Assembly (NCBI GenBank): GCA_016288255.1
Contig: JAEEYS010000068.1
Span: forward strand, 1 to 19,308
Length of the DNA: 19,308 nt
Direction: 5' to 3'
Origin: Bacillota bacterium
GTDB lineage: Bacteria; Bacillota; Tb-RUG-66
The position numbers and the translations under genes are program-made. The first letter of the stretch is position 1. Each line of letters begins with the position of its first letter. Shown here one piece after another: positions 1-7,287 of the stretch. Under the pieces are notes generated by a model. The model ran no database searches, had not been told where the DNA came from, and saw only the letters and a list, made by a program, of their open reading frames with translations.

Positions 1-2
1 TC

Positions 3-224
3 ACTCCATATGAAGCGGTCAAAGCGTATACGGTAAACGCCGCGTTTGCGCAAGGAATCACCGATCGAGGGCTGTTAAGGCCGGGCATGCTGGCGGATTT
101 TTTGATCATAGATGAGGATATTTTCCATATACCGATGGAGAAAATCGCTCATATCACCCCTGCCGCCACGGTAAAAGAAGGCGACTTTGTCTACAGGAAT
201 GACAGCAAATGGGAGGCATCATAG
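3..224 (+). CDS. Amidohydrolase family protein (YtcJ-like), C-terminal end, partial
   Basis: The reading frame is open from the left edge of the window and stops with TAG at 222-224, giving 73 C-terminal residues. The segment reads as the closing part of a metal-dependent amidohydrolase of the Amidohydro_3/YtcJ type. A helix with the pattern SPYEAVKAYTVNAAFAQG is followed by LRPGMLADFLIIDEDIF, the returning composite-domain strand typical of this family (GxLxPGxxADFxxxDxDxF). It ends in a short strand resembling VKEGDFVYRND. The metal-binding residues lie upstream of the window and cannot be checked, so substrate and activity are unknown. The next gene begins 27 bases downstream on the same strand, so the two may be co-transcribed, although their functions are not obviously linked. 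Confidence is good for the family and low for any substrate. Confidence 0.8.
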   Translation, partial: TPYEAVKAYTVNAAFAQGITDRGLLRPGMLADFLIIDEDIFHIPMEKIAHITPAATVKEGDFVYRNDSKWEAS

Positions 225-251
225 ACCAATTTGTTTTAGGAGTTGTTCTAT

Positions 252-1529
252 ATGAAAAAAAGGATAAAAACCACATTATTCATCCTGATCGGTATCATAG
301 CAATCTATTTCATTTTTGCAGGGTATCATATTTTTTCGTCCAGGACAACGTTGCTTGTCAAACCGGAAGAAATCCAAGCAAGAAATCCCGTTTTTGTAAA
401 AGAAGATCAAAAAGCGGTCTATATCAAAAAAGAAATGGATGTTTTTCCGAAAGAGCAAAAAAACATCACTTCTTTTATGTATGATTTCAGAGGATATGAT
501 CTTTCCGGACTAAACTTAGAAAATGTTTCGGAGCAATTATTTTTATCTGCATTCGATACCTTGACTATCTGGCCTGCCTCTTTACCAAAAGAATTTGATC
601 CAAATCAAATCATGGAACTGGGTAAACATCCCGGGCTGGGAATTGAAGCACTGCATCAAGAAGGAATTACTGGAAAAGGGGTCAATCTTGCCATTATTGA
701 TGAAAACTTATTTTTGCAGCATCAAGAATATCGGGACAATATTATGCTGTATGAAATCGTGGATGGACAAGGGATCGACTACGCAAGTATGCACGGTTCT
801 GCTGTTACAAGCATTGCCGTAGGAAAAGAAACAGGTGTTGCCCCGGAAGCAAAAGTATATTATATTGCTACTACTTATGGGGATCCCTCTTTTTTGGGAT
901 ATCGATATAATCTGACCCATATTGCAAAAGCCTTGGAGCGAATCATCGAAATCAATGCGCTTTTAGGGGAAAATGAAAAGATACGCGTGGTTTCTATTTC
1001 CATCGGATTAGATTCTTCTATGAAAGGGTACGATAAAATATGCTCTGCCATAGAACACGCTAAAGAAAACGGCATTTTTGTGATCACCTGCTCTCCAGAG
1101 GTGTATGATTCTTTTATTTTACGGGGATTGGGAAGAAATCTCTATGCTGATCCTGATATCCTCAGCTCTTATACTACAGGACTTATCTGGCAAAATGATT
1201 TTGTCCGCAACCATGCTTTTTATATGGCAGAAAAAATGTTAGCTGTTCCTATGGATGCCAGAACATACGCTTCTGAACTGGGAAGCGATGTTTACACTTA
1301 TAACAGGATCGGCGGATTCAGTTTAACCAGTCCTTGGCTTGCAGGAATGTATGCTCTCTGCTGTCAGGTTAAACCGGATATTACACCAGAGGAATTTATT
1401 GCCCTCGCTTTTCAAACAGGAGACACTATTCCTATTATAGAGGAAGATACCACTTTTCCTCTGCGGACGGTGATAAATCCTCAAGAATTGATTTCAAAAA
1501 TAAGATATTCTGAAAGAAAACGGAAATAA
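252..1529 (+). CDS. Membrane-anchored S8 (subtilisin) family peptidase-like protein, divergent active site
   Basis: A 425-residue protein. The start is the ATG at 252, because AGGAG at 238-242 lies nine bases before it; a TTG at 243 abuts that site and is unlikely. Residues about 7-28 form one hydrophobic segment preceded by Lys/Arg, so the protein is probably held in the membrane with the rest outside. The S8 triad is recognisable: Asp150 in LAIIDEN, His181 in MHGSAVTSIAVG and Ser357 in GFSLTSPWLAG, which aligns with GTSMAAPHVAG. The region that normally carries the oxyanion-hole Asn (AAGNxG) reads VITCSPEV, so that Asn is not evident. The Thr before the catalytic Ser and the His after the Pro are also replaced, by Phe and Trp. 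The protein may be a weak or specialised protease, or a non-catalytic relative. It is followed directly by a strong terminator. Confidence 0.8.
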   Translation: MKKRIKTTLFILIGIIAIYFIFAGYHIFSSRTTLLVKPEEIQARNPVFVKEDQKAVYIKKEMDVFPKEQKNITSFMYDFRGYDLSGLNLENVSEQLFLSAFDTLTIWPASLPKEFDPNQIMELGKHPGLGIEALHQEGITGKGVNLAIIDENLFLQHQEYRDNIMLYEIVDGQGIDYASMHGSAVTSIAVGKETGVAPEAKVYYIATTYGDPSFLGYRYNLTHIAKALERIIEINALLGENEKIRVVSISIGLDSSMKGYDKICSAIEHAKENGIFVITCSPEVYDSFILRGLGRNLYADPDILSSYTTGLIWQNDFVRNHAFYMAEKMLAVPMDARTYASELGSDVYTYNRIGGFSLTSPWLAGMYALCCQVKPDITPEEFIALAFQTGDTIPIIEEDTTFPLRTVINPQELISKIRYSERKRK

Positions 1530-1563
1530 AAAAAGCTGTTTCAGTAAACTGAAACAGCTTTTT
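1530..1563. terminator. Bidirectional intrinsic terminator
   Basis: A perfect 15-bp stem (1530-1544 with 1549-1563) encloses a TAAA loop. On the plus strand the stem ends in five T residues right after the peptidase stop codon. On the minus strand it is followed by seven T residues, 32 bases past the stop codon of the flavoenzyme gene that ends at 1595. It therefore separates two converging transcription units. Confidence 0.93.
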
Positions 1564-1594
1564 CACTTTTTATAATCTGTAATAGATGACCTAT

Positions 1595-3544
1595 TTAGAT
1601 TTGTCTTGCAGCAACATAACCTTCATAGATTGCTTTTACTAAATCTTTTGGTCTGTCAGCATCGCCGCAAACTTTAACTTCCGGAACGATTGCTTCTACT
1701 TCAGCTTTTAAGGATTGATTTGGTCTCAAACCGAATGCTAAGATAACGCTATCCAATCCGTCGATCACTTCTTCTTTTCCGTCTTTTTCTACGGTTACGG
1801 AATGATCGCCGATACCCAATACTCTTGCATTGATCATTTGTGTCAAGTCCGGTAATTTTGCGTATTCGTTCAATAAGCAAATACGTGCGTCTTGCGGCAT
1901 ATCAATACCGATACCGTCTCTCATTTCGATAATGGTCAGGTGTCTTGGAGCTTGTTCCATCAAAAGGTGAGCTGTTTCTGCGCCAACAGCGCCGCCGCCG
2001 AGAACCGCTACTTTTTCACCGGGAACGACATTGCCTAACAATACTTCGTCTACCGGGATGACAAAGTCTTGATCTCTGCCTTCGATCGGAGGAACGAACG
2101 GAACAGAACCACTTGCTAAAATAACAGCGTCCGGTTTTTCCTGTTTTATAAATGCCGGTGTTACTTTTGTATTCAAAACGCATTTTACATTTAATTTTTT
2201 CATTTCTCTTCTTAAGTATTCTACCGCTTCTGTATAACCTTGTTTGTGCGGTGGAAGTCCTGCTAAGATCAATCTGCCGCCTAATTCTTCTCTATCGTCA
2301 TACAAAGTTACGTCATGGCCTCTTAAAGTAGCAACTCTGGCTGCTTCCATACCGCTTGGGCCGCCGCCTACTACCATAACTTTTTTCTTTGTTTCTGCCG
2401 GAACGATTTGATAGAATGGATCTGTTTCACGACCGGTTTCTACGTTCAATGTGCAGTGTACGAATCTGTCACCTGCGCTTCTGTCATGGCAGCCTTTGTT
2501 ACATGCGATACAGTAAATGATGTCATCCAATCTGCCTTCTTTTAATTTGTTCGGATAATCCGGATCGCAGATCAAGGTTCTACCAATACCAATGATGTCA
2601 GCTTTGCCTTTTGCGATAACGTCTTCTTGGATTTCAGGACGATTCAACTGACCTGCTGCCATAACCGGAATGTGGTCTACTGCTTGTTTGATATTTTCTG
2701 CCAAATAAGCATTTACACCACGTTTATGATACATATTGGCAACAGTTCTTACAAATGGATACATGTCAGCAGATACGCTTAAGCCATCGATGCCGATGTC
2801 TTCCAAGTATTTTGCGATTCTTGCTGCCAATGCCATATCGATACCGCCTTGACGTAATTCATCACCAACGATACGTGCTGTCAATGTGAAGTCTTCGCCA
2901 ACCAGTTCTCTACATCTTTTTACGATTTCTGTTACGAAACGCATTCTGTTGATGAAAGAACCGCCGTATTGGTCTGTTCTTTTGTTTGTCAAAGGTGACA
3001 TAAAGGAGCAAATCAAATAACCGTGTGCGCAGTGTAATTCGCAAGCGTCAAAGCCGGCTTCTTTTGCTCTTCTAACAGCTTGTGCGTAATATTCTACATA
3101 GTCGCCTACTTCTTTTGTAGTCAATACTCTTGGCGGATCATATTCTGCTTTGAATACAGAATATTCTTCCGGTTCAAAGTAAGATGGCGCTACCGGTTGA
3201 TAACCACTTGTACGTTCATTGGTTTCTCTACCTGCATGGTGGATCTGTGCGGAAATGAGACAGTCATGTTTATGCACTGCGTCTACCAATTTTTTCAATC
3301 CTGGAATAGCATCGTCTGTATTGATATAGATCTGTCCGCCAAAGTCGCCTTCCGGATGGATACATACAGAACCGATCATCAGCATTGCTGCGCCGCCCAT
3401 AGCACGTCTTTCTGTGTAAGCGATTTCTTCTTCTGTCACTGACCCGTCATGTGTCATATGAACAGACATAGGAGCTAATACAAATCTGTTTTTCAGCTCC
3501 AATCTCCCTAATTTCACAGGGGTAAATAATGATTCATAAGCCAT
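1595..3544 (-). CDS. NADH:flavin oxidoreductase / 2,4-dienoyl-CoA reductase-like Fe-S flavoenzyme (BaiCD/BaiH type), copy 1
   Basis: A 649-residue three-domain flavoenzyme. Residues 1-340 form an Old Yellow Enzyme TIM barrel that binds FMN, with IHHAGR at 101-106 and His171/His174 in ELHCAHGYL. Cys345, Cys348, Cys352 and Cys364 (CxxCxxxCx11C) match the 4Fe-4S site of the family. GGGPSG at 393-398 begins the FAD/NAD(P) dinucleotide-binding part, and a second GGGAVG motif lies further on. Family members pass electrons from NAD(P)H through FAD, Fe-S and FMN to an activated C=C bond, or run the reverse reaction. They include FadH, enoate reductases and the bile-acid enzymes BaiCD and BaiH. AAGGAGG precedes the ATG by 11 bases. 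It is the last gene of its operon but follows a 138-base gap that may hold its own promoter. The substrate is not determinable from sequence alone. It is roughly half identical by eye to the next gene. Confidence 0.9.
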   Translation of the reverse strand: MAYESLFTPVKLGRLELKNRFVLAPMSVHMTHDGSVTEEEIAYTERRAMGGAAMLMIGSVCIHPEGDFGGQIYINTDDAIPGLKKLVDAVHKHDCLISAQIHHAGRETNERTSGYQPVAPSYFEPEEYSVFKAEYDPPRVLTTKEVGDYVEYYAQAVRRAKEAGFDACELHCAHGYLICSFMSPLTNKRTDQYGGSFINRMRFVTEIVKRCRELVGEDFTLTARIVGDELRQGGIDMALAARIAKYLEDIGIDGLSVSADMYPFVRTVANMYHKRGVNAYLAENIKQAVDHIPVMAAGQLNRPEIQEDVIAKGKADIIGIGRTLICDPDYPNKLKEGRLDDIIYCIACNKGCHDRSAGDRFVHCTLNVETGRETDPFYQIVPAETKKKVMVVGGGPSGMEAARVATLRGHDVTLYDDREELGGRLILAGLPPHKQGYTEAVEYLRREMKKLNVKCVLNTKVTPAFIKQEKPDAVILASGSVPFVPPIEGRDQDFVIPVDEVLLGNVVPGEKVAVLGGGAVGAETAHLLMEQAPRHLTIIEMRDGIGIDMPQDARICLLNEYAKLPDLTQMINARVLGIGDHSVTVEKDGKEEVIDGLDSVILAFGLRPNQSLKAEVEAIVPEVKVCGDADRPKDLVKAIYEGYVAARQI

Positions 3545-3617
3545 TTTAATGTTGTCCTCCTTAAATATTCAAATTTACGTTAGCTTATCATTGATGCCGA
3601 AAATAATTTTTCCTCAA

Positions 3618-3623
3618 ATTATA
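3618..3623 (-). promoter_or_regulatory. Possible promoter -10 element before flavoenzyme copy 1
   Basis: The minus strand reads TATAAT here, inside the AT-rich 138-base gap between the two flavoenzyme genes and about 75 bases before the ATG at 3544. No convincing -35 element lies at the expected distance, so this is weak evidence for a separate promoter. Confidence 0.3.
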
Positions 3624-3682
3624 TCTTAACATAATCAGCGCGGACTTACCATATCAAAATTTTCCTTTACACTGATTTTTCG

Positions 3683-5611
3683 TCAAATTTTTCTTCCTGC
3701 CACAGAACCTTCATAAATCGCTTTGACAGCATCCTGCGGTTTTTGACAATCGCCGACTGTATAATACTCTTTCTTTAGAGCGATCAAGTCTTCTTCCAGC
3801 GGGTTATAAGGTTTTACTCCCACCGCTATCACTACGGTATCCACATCAGAGATCACTTGCTTTTCTCCTTCTCTTTCTACCGTAACGCTTCTATTGCCGA
3901 TTTCCAATACCTTTGTACCGGTCATCACTTTTAAATCTAAAATCGATTCTATTTCCTTCATAAAGGTCACTCTGACTTCTGTAGGAAGATCTACCGCGAT
4001 CCGATCCATCATTTCTACCAAAACCACTTCTCTCGTGCTCTCGTCCACAAGGAAATGCGCTGTTTCGGATCCTACCGCGCCGCCGCCGATCACCACCACT
4101 TTCTGTCCTGCTTCTTTTTCTCCTTTTAGGAGCTGATCCGCAGTGATCACAAAGTCTTGTTCCGCCCCCGGGATCGGTGGAATGAACGGTTTTGCGCCGG
4201 TTGCTAAAATCACCGCATCCGGATCTTCTTTTTGGATCCATTCTTTTGTCACAGTCGTTCCGAATTTTACGGGAACTTGTTCTTTTTTGAGCTGATAGGT
4301 CAAATAATCGATGGCTGTTTGATATCCGCTTTTTCCGGGCGGTACAGCAGCCAAATTCAACCTGCCGCCCAATTTATCACTTTGTTCAAAAAGTGTCACA
4401 TCATGGCCTCGTTTTTTTGCTACCCGAGCGGCTTCCATTCCTCCCGGGCCGCCGCCTACGACCATGACTTTTTTCACCGTTTTTGCTCTGTCATGGTCCA
4501 GTCTGAAATAAGTTTCCCGTCCGGTTTCGGTATTTAACGTACATTTGACAGCTCGATCCTTCGCTTTTCTGTCATGGCAACCTTTGTTGCAGGCAATGCA
4601 AGGAATGATGTCTTCCGGTCTGCCTTCCGCCGCTTTTTTCGGAAAATCCGGATCAGCCAGAACCACTCTGCCCAAGGCTACCAGATCTGCTCTCCCCTCC
4701 GCGATAACCGATTCCGCCAATTCCGGCGTATTGATCCTACCGGCTGTAATAACAGGGATATTGACCGCTTTTTTGATGTTTTCGGCCAAATAAACATTGG
4801 TTCCCGGTTTATCATACATGCTGGGGATGATCCTATAATACGGATAGGTGTGCACCGATACATTGATACAACAAAATCCTAATTTTTCATAGTATTTTGC
4901 GATCCTTGCCGCCAAAGCCATATCGATACCGCCGGGTGTCAATTCATCTCCGGAAATACGGATCCCGATAGGAAAGTCCGGTCCCACCAGTTCTCTCGCC
5001 CGTTCATAGATTTCCGTAACGAACCGCATTCTCTTTAAAAAAGAACCTCCGTATTTGTCTGTTCTTTTGTTATATAGAGGCGATACGAACTGCGCGATCA
5101 AATATCCGTGAGCTCCATGCAATTCCGCGCAGTCAAATCCCGCTTCTTTGGCGCGTCTGACTCCCTGCGCAAAGTATTCCACATAGTCTTCCACTTCTCT
5201 TGTGGTCAAAGCTCTCGGTACTCCATATTCCGGTGTAGCCGGTATTTCAGAAGAAGATACCGTAGGATATCCGGTATAATTGGGGTTGGCGCTCCGTCCC
5301 GCATGATGGATCTGCGCGCAAGCTTTTGCGCCATACCGATGGATCTCATCGGTCAGTCTTTTTAAACCTTCGATCTTGTTATCATCATCAATATGGAGCT
5401 GATATCCAAAATCTCCGTCTTTTTTCACCAGCAAAGACCCAACGATGACCATTCCGATCCCGCCTTCTGCCCGACGTGCAAAATACTGGATCTGTTCTTC
5501 CGTAATAAATCCGGTATCTGTCATATGGATCGCCATAGGAGACATGATCATTCTGTTTTTTAATTCCACGTTGCCATACATGATCGGTGACAACAAGTTT
5601 TTATATTCCAT
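3683..5611 (-). CDS. NADH:flavin oxidoreductase / 2,4-dienoyl-CoA reductase-like Fe-S flavoenzyme (BaiCD/BaiH type), copy 2
   Basis: A 642-residue paralogue of the neighbouring flavoenzyme. I place the start at the ATG at 5611, because GGAG lies eight bases before it. The ATG at 5617 is only two bases from the site, and a TTG at 5632 lies upstream of it. Domains are the same: an FMN barrel at about 1-330 with IHHAGR at 101-106 and His165/His168 in ELHGAHGYL; Cys338, Cys341, Cys345 and Cys357 for a 4Fe-4S cluster; GGGPGG at 386-391 for FAD; and a later GGGAVG for NAD(P)H. The protein is probably cytoplasmic. A 16-bp hairpin lies just upstream, between it and the dehydrogenase gene. Two such enzymes in one operon also occur in bile-acid 7-dehydroxylation, where they act on C=C bonds of different position or stereochemistry. 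A similar division of labour here is inference. Confidence 0.9.
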   Translation of the reverse strand: MEYKNLLSPIMYGNVELKNRMIMSPMAIHMTDTGFITEEQIQYFARRAEGGIGMVIVGSLLVKKDGDFGYQLHIDDDNKIEGLKRLTDEIHRYGAKACAQIHHAGRSANPNYTGYPTVSSSEIPATPEYGVPRALTTREVEDYVEYFAQGVRRAKEAGFDCAELHGAHGYLIAQFVSPLYNKRTDKYGGSFLKRMRFVTEIYERARELVGPDFPIGIRISGDELTPGGIDMALAARIAKYYEKLGFCCINVSVHTYPYYRIIPSMYDKPGTNVYLAENIKKAVNIPVITAGRINTPELAESVIAEGRADLVALGRVVLADPDFPKKAAEGRPEDIIPCIACNKGCHDRKAKDRAVKCTLNTETGRETYFRLDHDRAKTVKKVMVVGGGPGGMEAARVAKKRGHDVTLFEQSDKLGGRLNLAAVPPGKSGYQTAIDYLTYQLKKEQVPVKFGTTVTKEWIQKEDPDAVILATGAKPFIPPIPGAEQDFVITADQLLKGEKEAGQKVVVIGGGAVGSETAHFLVDESTREVVLVEMMDRIAVDLPTEVRVTFMKEIESILDLKVMTGTKVLEIGNRSVTVEREGEKQVISDVDTVVIAVGVKPYNPLEEDLIALKKEYYTVGDCQKPQDAVKAIYEGSVAGRKI

Positions 5612-5638
5612 GAACATTGCTCCTTTTACCAAGATCCA

Positions 5639-5675
5639 TTTTCATTTCCGAGAAAAGACTTCTCGGAAATGAAAA
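5639..5675 (-). other. Intercistronic hairpin before flavoenzyme copy 2
   Basis: A perfect 16-bp inverted repeat (5639-5654 with 5660-5675) has a five-base loop. In the minus-strand transcript it ends about 12 bases before the ribosome site of the downstream gene. No U-run follows it on that strand, so it is unlikely to be an ordinary terminator. An mRNA-stabilising or processing stem, or partial attenuation, is more likely. Confidence 0.75.
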
Positions 5676-5696
5676 CTTTTATCTGTATTCTTTTAT

Positions 5697-6482
5697 TTAT
5701 TGACCTATTGCAAATCTTCTGTAAGCTAAGGTGTTGCCACCGTCTGTTTTGATGGTATTACCGGAAATATAAGATGCGTCTTCTGTGCAGAGGAACAATG
5801 CTGCATTTAAGTGATCCTGTGTTTTTGCGATTCTGCCCAAAGGATAGTTTACTTTTACCCAGTCGCCATCCCAGTAATCTTCTCCGAACGCGTCGATAAC
5901 CATTTGTGTCTTTGTAGTTGCCGGAGCGATCGCATTTACGGTAATATTGTATTCTCCCAACCATTGTGCCAATACAGTCGTCATCATTCTAACGCCTGCT
6001 TTGGAAATATCATAAGCAGCCATGCATGTGCTGGAAGTGATATAAGCGGAGGTGGAAGAAATATTGATGATTCTGCCATATTTATACTTAGCCATTACTT
6101 TGGCTACTTCTTTCGCACAGAAGAAACCGCCTTTTAAGTTGATATCCAAGGTCAGATCCCACAGTTTTTCGGAGCTGTCAAAGATATCTTCTTGTTTGCA
6201 AACGCCTGCTACATTCAACAGATGATGGATCTGTCCGTAGGTTTCTTCTACGGTTTTTACCATGTTGGCAATGCTTTCTACGTTGGTCATATCTGTTTTT
6301 ACAAAGATTGCTTCGCCGCCTTGGCTTTTAATATAATCTACTGTTTCATTGCCTTTTTCTTCATTTATATCAACAATAACAACTTTACTGCCTTCTTTTG
6401 CAAATCCTTCTGCTAAGGCCCGACCAATCCCTTGACCGCTGCCTGTTACAATGGTTACTTTATCCTTTAAATTTAAATCCAT
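5697..6482 (-). CDS. Short-chain dehydrogenase/reductase (SDR), copy 1
   Basis: A 261-residue classical SDR of normal length. The Rossmann motif TGSGQGIG spans residues 13-20. Asp38 at the end of the second strand favours NAD(H) over NADP(H). The usual NNAG motif is NVAG at 90-93. The catalytic set is Ser142/Ser143, Tyr157 and Lys161 (YDISK). AAGGAGG lies eight bases before the ATG. Such enzymes interconvert a secondary alcohol and a ketone in the cytoplasm. It lies 19 bases after the second SDR gene, which suggests two successive or stereochemically different alcohol/ketone steps on the substrate of this operon. Hydroxysteroid dehydrogenases, 3-hydroxyacyl-CoA dehydrogenases and sugar-alcohol dehydrogenases share all these features, so the substrate cannot be assigned. 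Confidence 0.92.
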   Translation of the reverse strand: MDLNLKDKVTIVTGSGQGIGRALAEGFAKEGSKVVIVDINEEKGNETVDYIKSQGGEAIFVKTDMTNVESIANMVKTVEETYGQIHHLLNVAGVCKQEDIFDSSEKLWDLTLDINLKGGFFCAKEVAKVMAKYKYGRIINISSTSAYITSSTCMAAYDISKAGVRMMTTVLAQWLGEYNITVNAIAPATTKTQMVIDAFGEDYWDGDWVKVNYPLGRIAKTQDHLNAALFLCTEDASYISGNTIKTDGGNTLAYRRFAIGQ

Positions 6483-6501
6483 GGAAATATCCTCCTTATT
6501 C

Positions 6502-7263
6502 TTATTTTAATTGAGTCAAACCGCCGTCTACAAAGATGGTTGTTCCGGTAATATATTCTGCTTTATCAGAAGCTACAAAAGCATAAGCCCCTGCCAAATC
6601 TTTTGTTTCCGCTAACCGTCCTAACGGTACTTGTTTTTTTGTTTTTGCTGCTCTTTCCGGATCGGATAAAAGCGGTGCGTTCAATTCTGTGTTTACATGA
6701 CCCGGTGCTACGCAGTTAACGCGAATATTGAATTCTGCCAATTCATAAGCCATAATTCTGGTCAAGCCCATAACAGCTGTTTTTGCTGCGATATAATGAG
6801 CGCTTCCTTGCCATAAATAGTAACCTGCTACAGAAGCTGTGTTGACGATATTTCCGAATTTTTGTTTTAAGAAAACCGGTACAACCGCTTTAGAGAATAA
6901 GAATACGCTTTTTAAGTCTACTGCCAAAACTTTGTCCCATTCTTCCGGCGGGATTTCCCAGAAATCTTTTTTCGGTGTTTGGATCCCGGCGTTGTTTACC
7001 AAAATATCCAATTTACCGTATTCTTTTACAACTGCGTCTGTTACTGCTGTAACATCTTCCAATTTGGTTACGTCTGCTCTATAAGCGGAGCATTTTACAC
7101 CGTATTTTTCAGATAATTCTTTTGCAGTTGCTTCTGCTTTTTCCAGATTGATGTCCACGATTGCTACACAAGCTTTTTCGTAAGCATATTTTTCAGCGAT
7201 CGCTTTGCCGATGCCTTGTGCAGCGCCTGTAATAATTGCTACTTTGTTTTCCAATAAACTCAT
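6502..7263 (-). CDS. Short-chain dehydrogenase/reductase (SDR), copy 2
   Basis: A 253-residue classical SDR. TGAAQGIG spans residues 12-19, Asp37 suggests NAD(H) use, NNAG is at 90-93, and Ser144, Tyr157 and Lys161 (YIAAK) form the catalytic triad. The C-terminus has the common TGTTIFVDGG signature. AAGGAGG precedes the ATG at a normal distance, and the gene starts 24 bases after the MFS gene ends. The sequence resembles the gluconate 5-dehydrogenase / 3-oxoacyl reductase group at least as much as hydroxysteroid dehydrogenases. It differs clearly from its neighbour, so the pair is not a recent duplication. Its operon position, after a transporter and before two C=C reductases, implies a role in the same catabolic or biotransformation route. 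Confidence 0.92.
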   Translation of the reverse strand: MSLLENKVAIITGAAQGIGKAIAEKYAYEKACVAIVDINLEKAEATAKELSEKYGVKCSAYRADVTKLEDVTAVTDAVVKEYGKLDILVNNAGIQTPKKDFWEIPPEEWDKVLAVDLKSVFLFSKAVVPVFLKQKFGNIVNTASVAGYYLWQGSAHYIAAKTAVMGLTRIMAYELAEFNIRVNCVAPGHVNTELNAPLLSDPERAAKTKKQVPLGRLAETKDLAGAYAFVASDKAEYITGTTIFVDGGLTQLK

Positions 7264-7287
7264 TATGTATCCTCCTTAAATAAGTTT

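Noticed and set aside
243..251. TTG start for the S8 family protein
   Set aside because: It abuts the AGGAG ribosome site with no spacing; the ATG at 252 has nine bases of spacing.
3891..4241. Open frame in another frame of flavoenzyme copy 2
   Set aside because: Arg/Gly-rich composition typical of an out-of-frame shadow and no ribosome site.
5639..5675. Calling the 16-bp hairpin an intrinsic terminator
   Set aside because: On the transcribed minus strand it is followed by GGATC rather than a U-run, and the downstream gene has no evident promoter.
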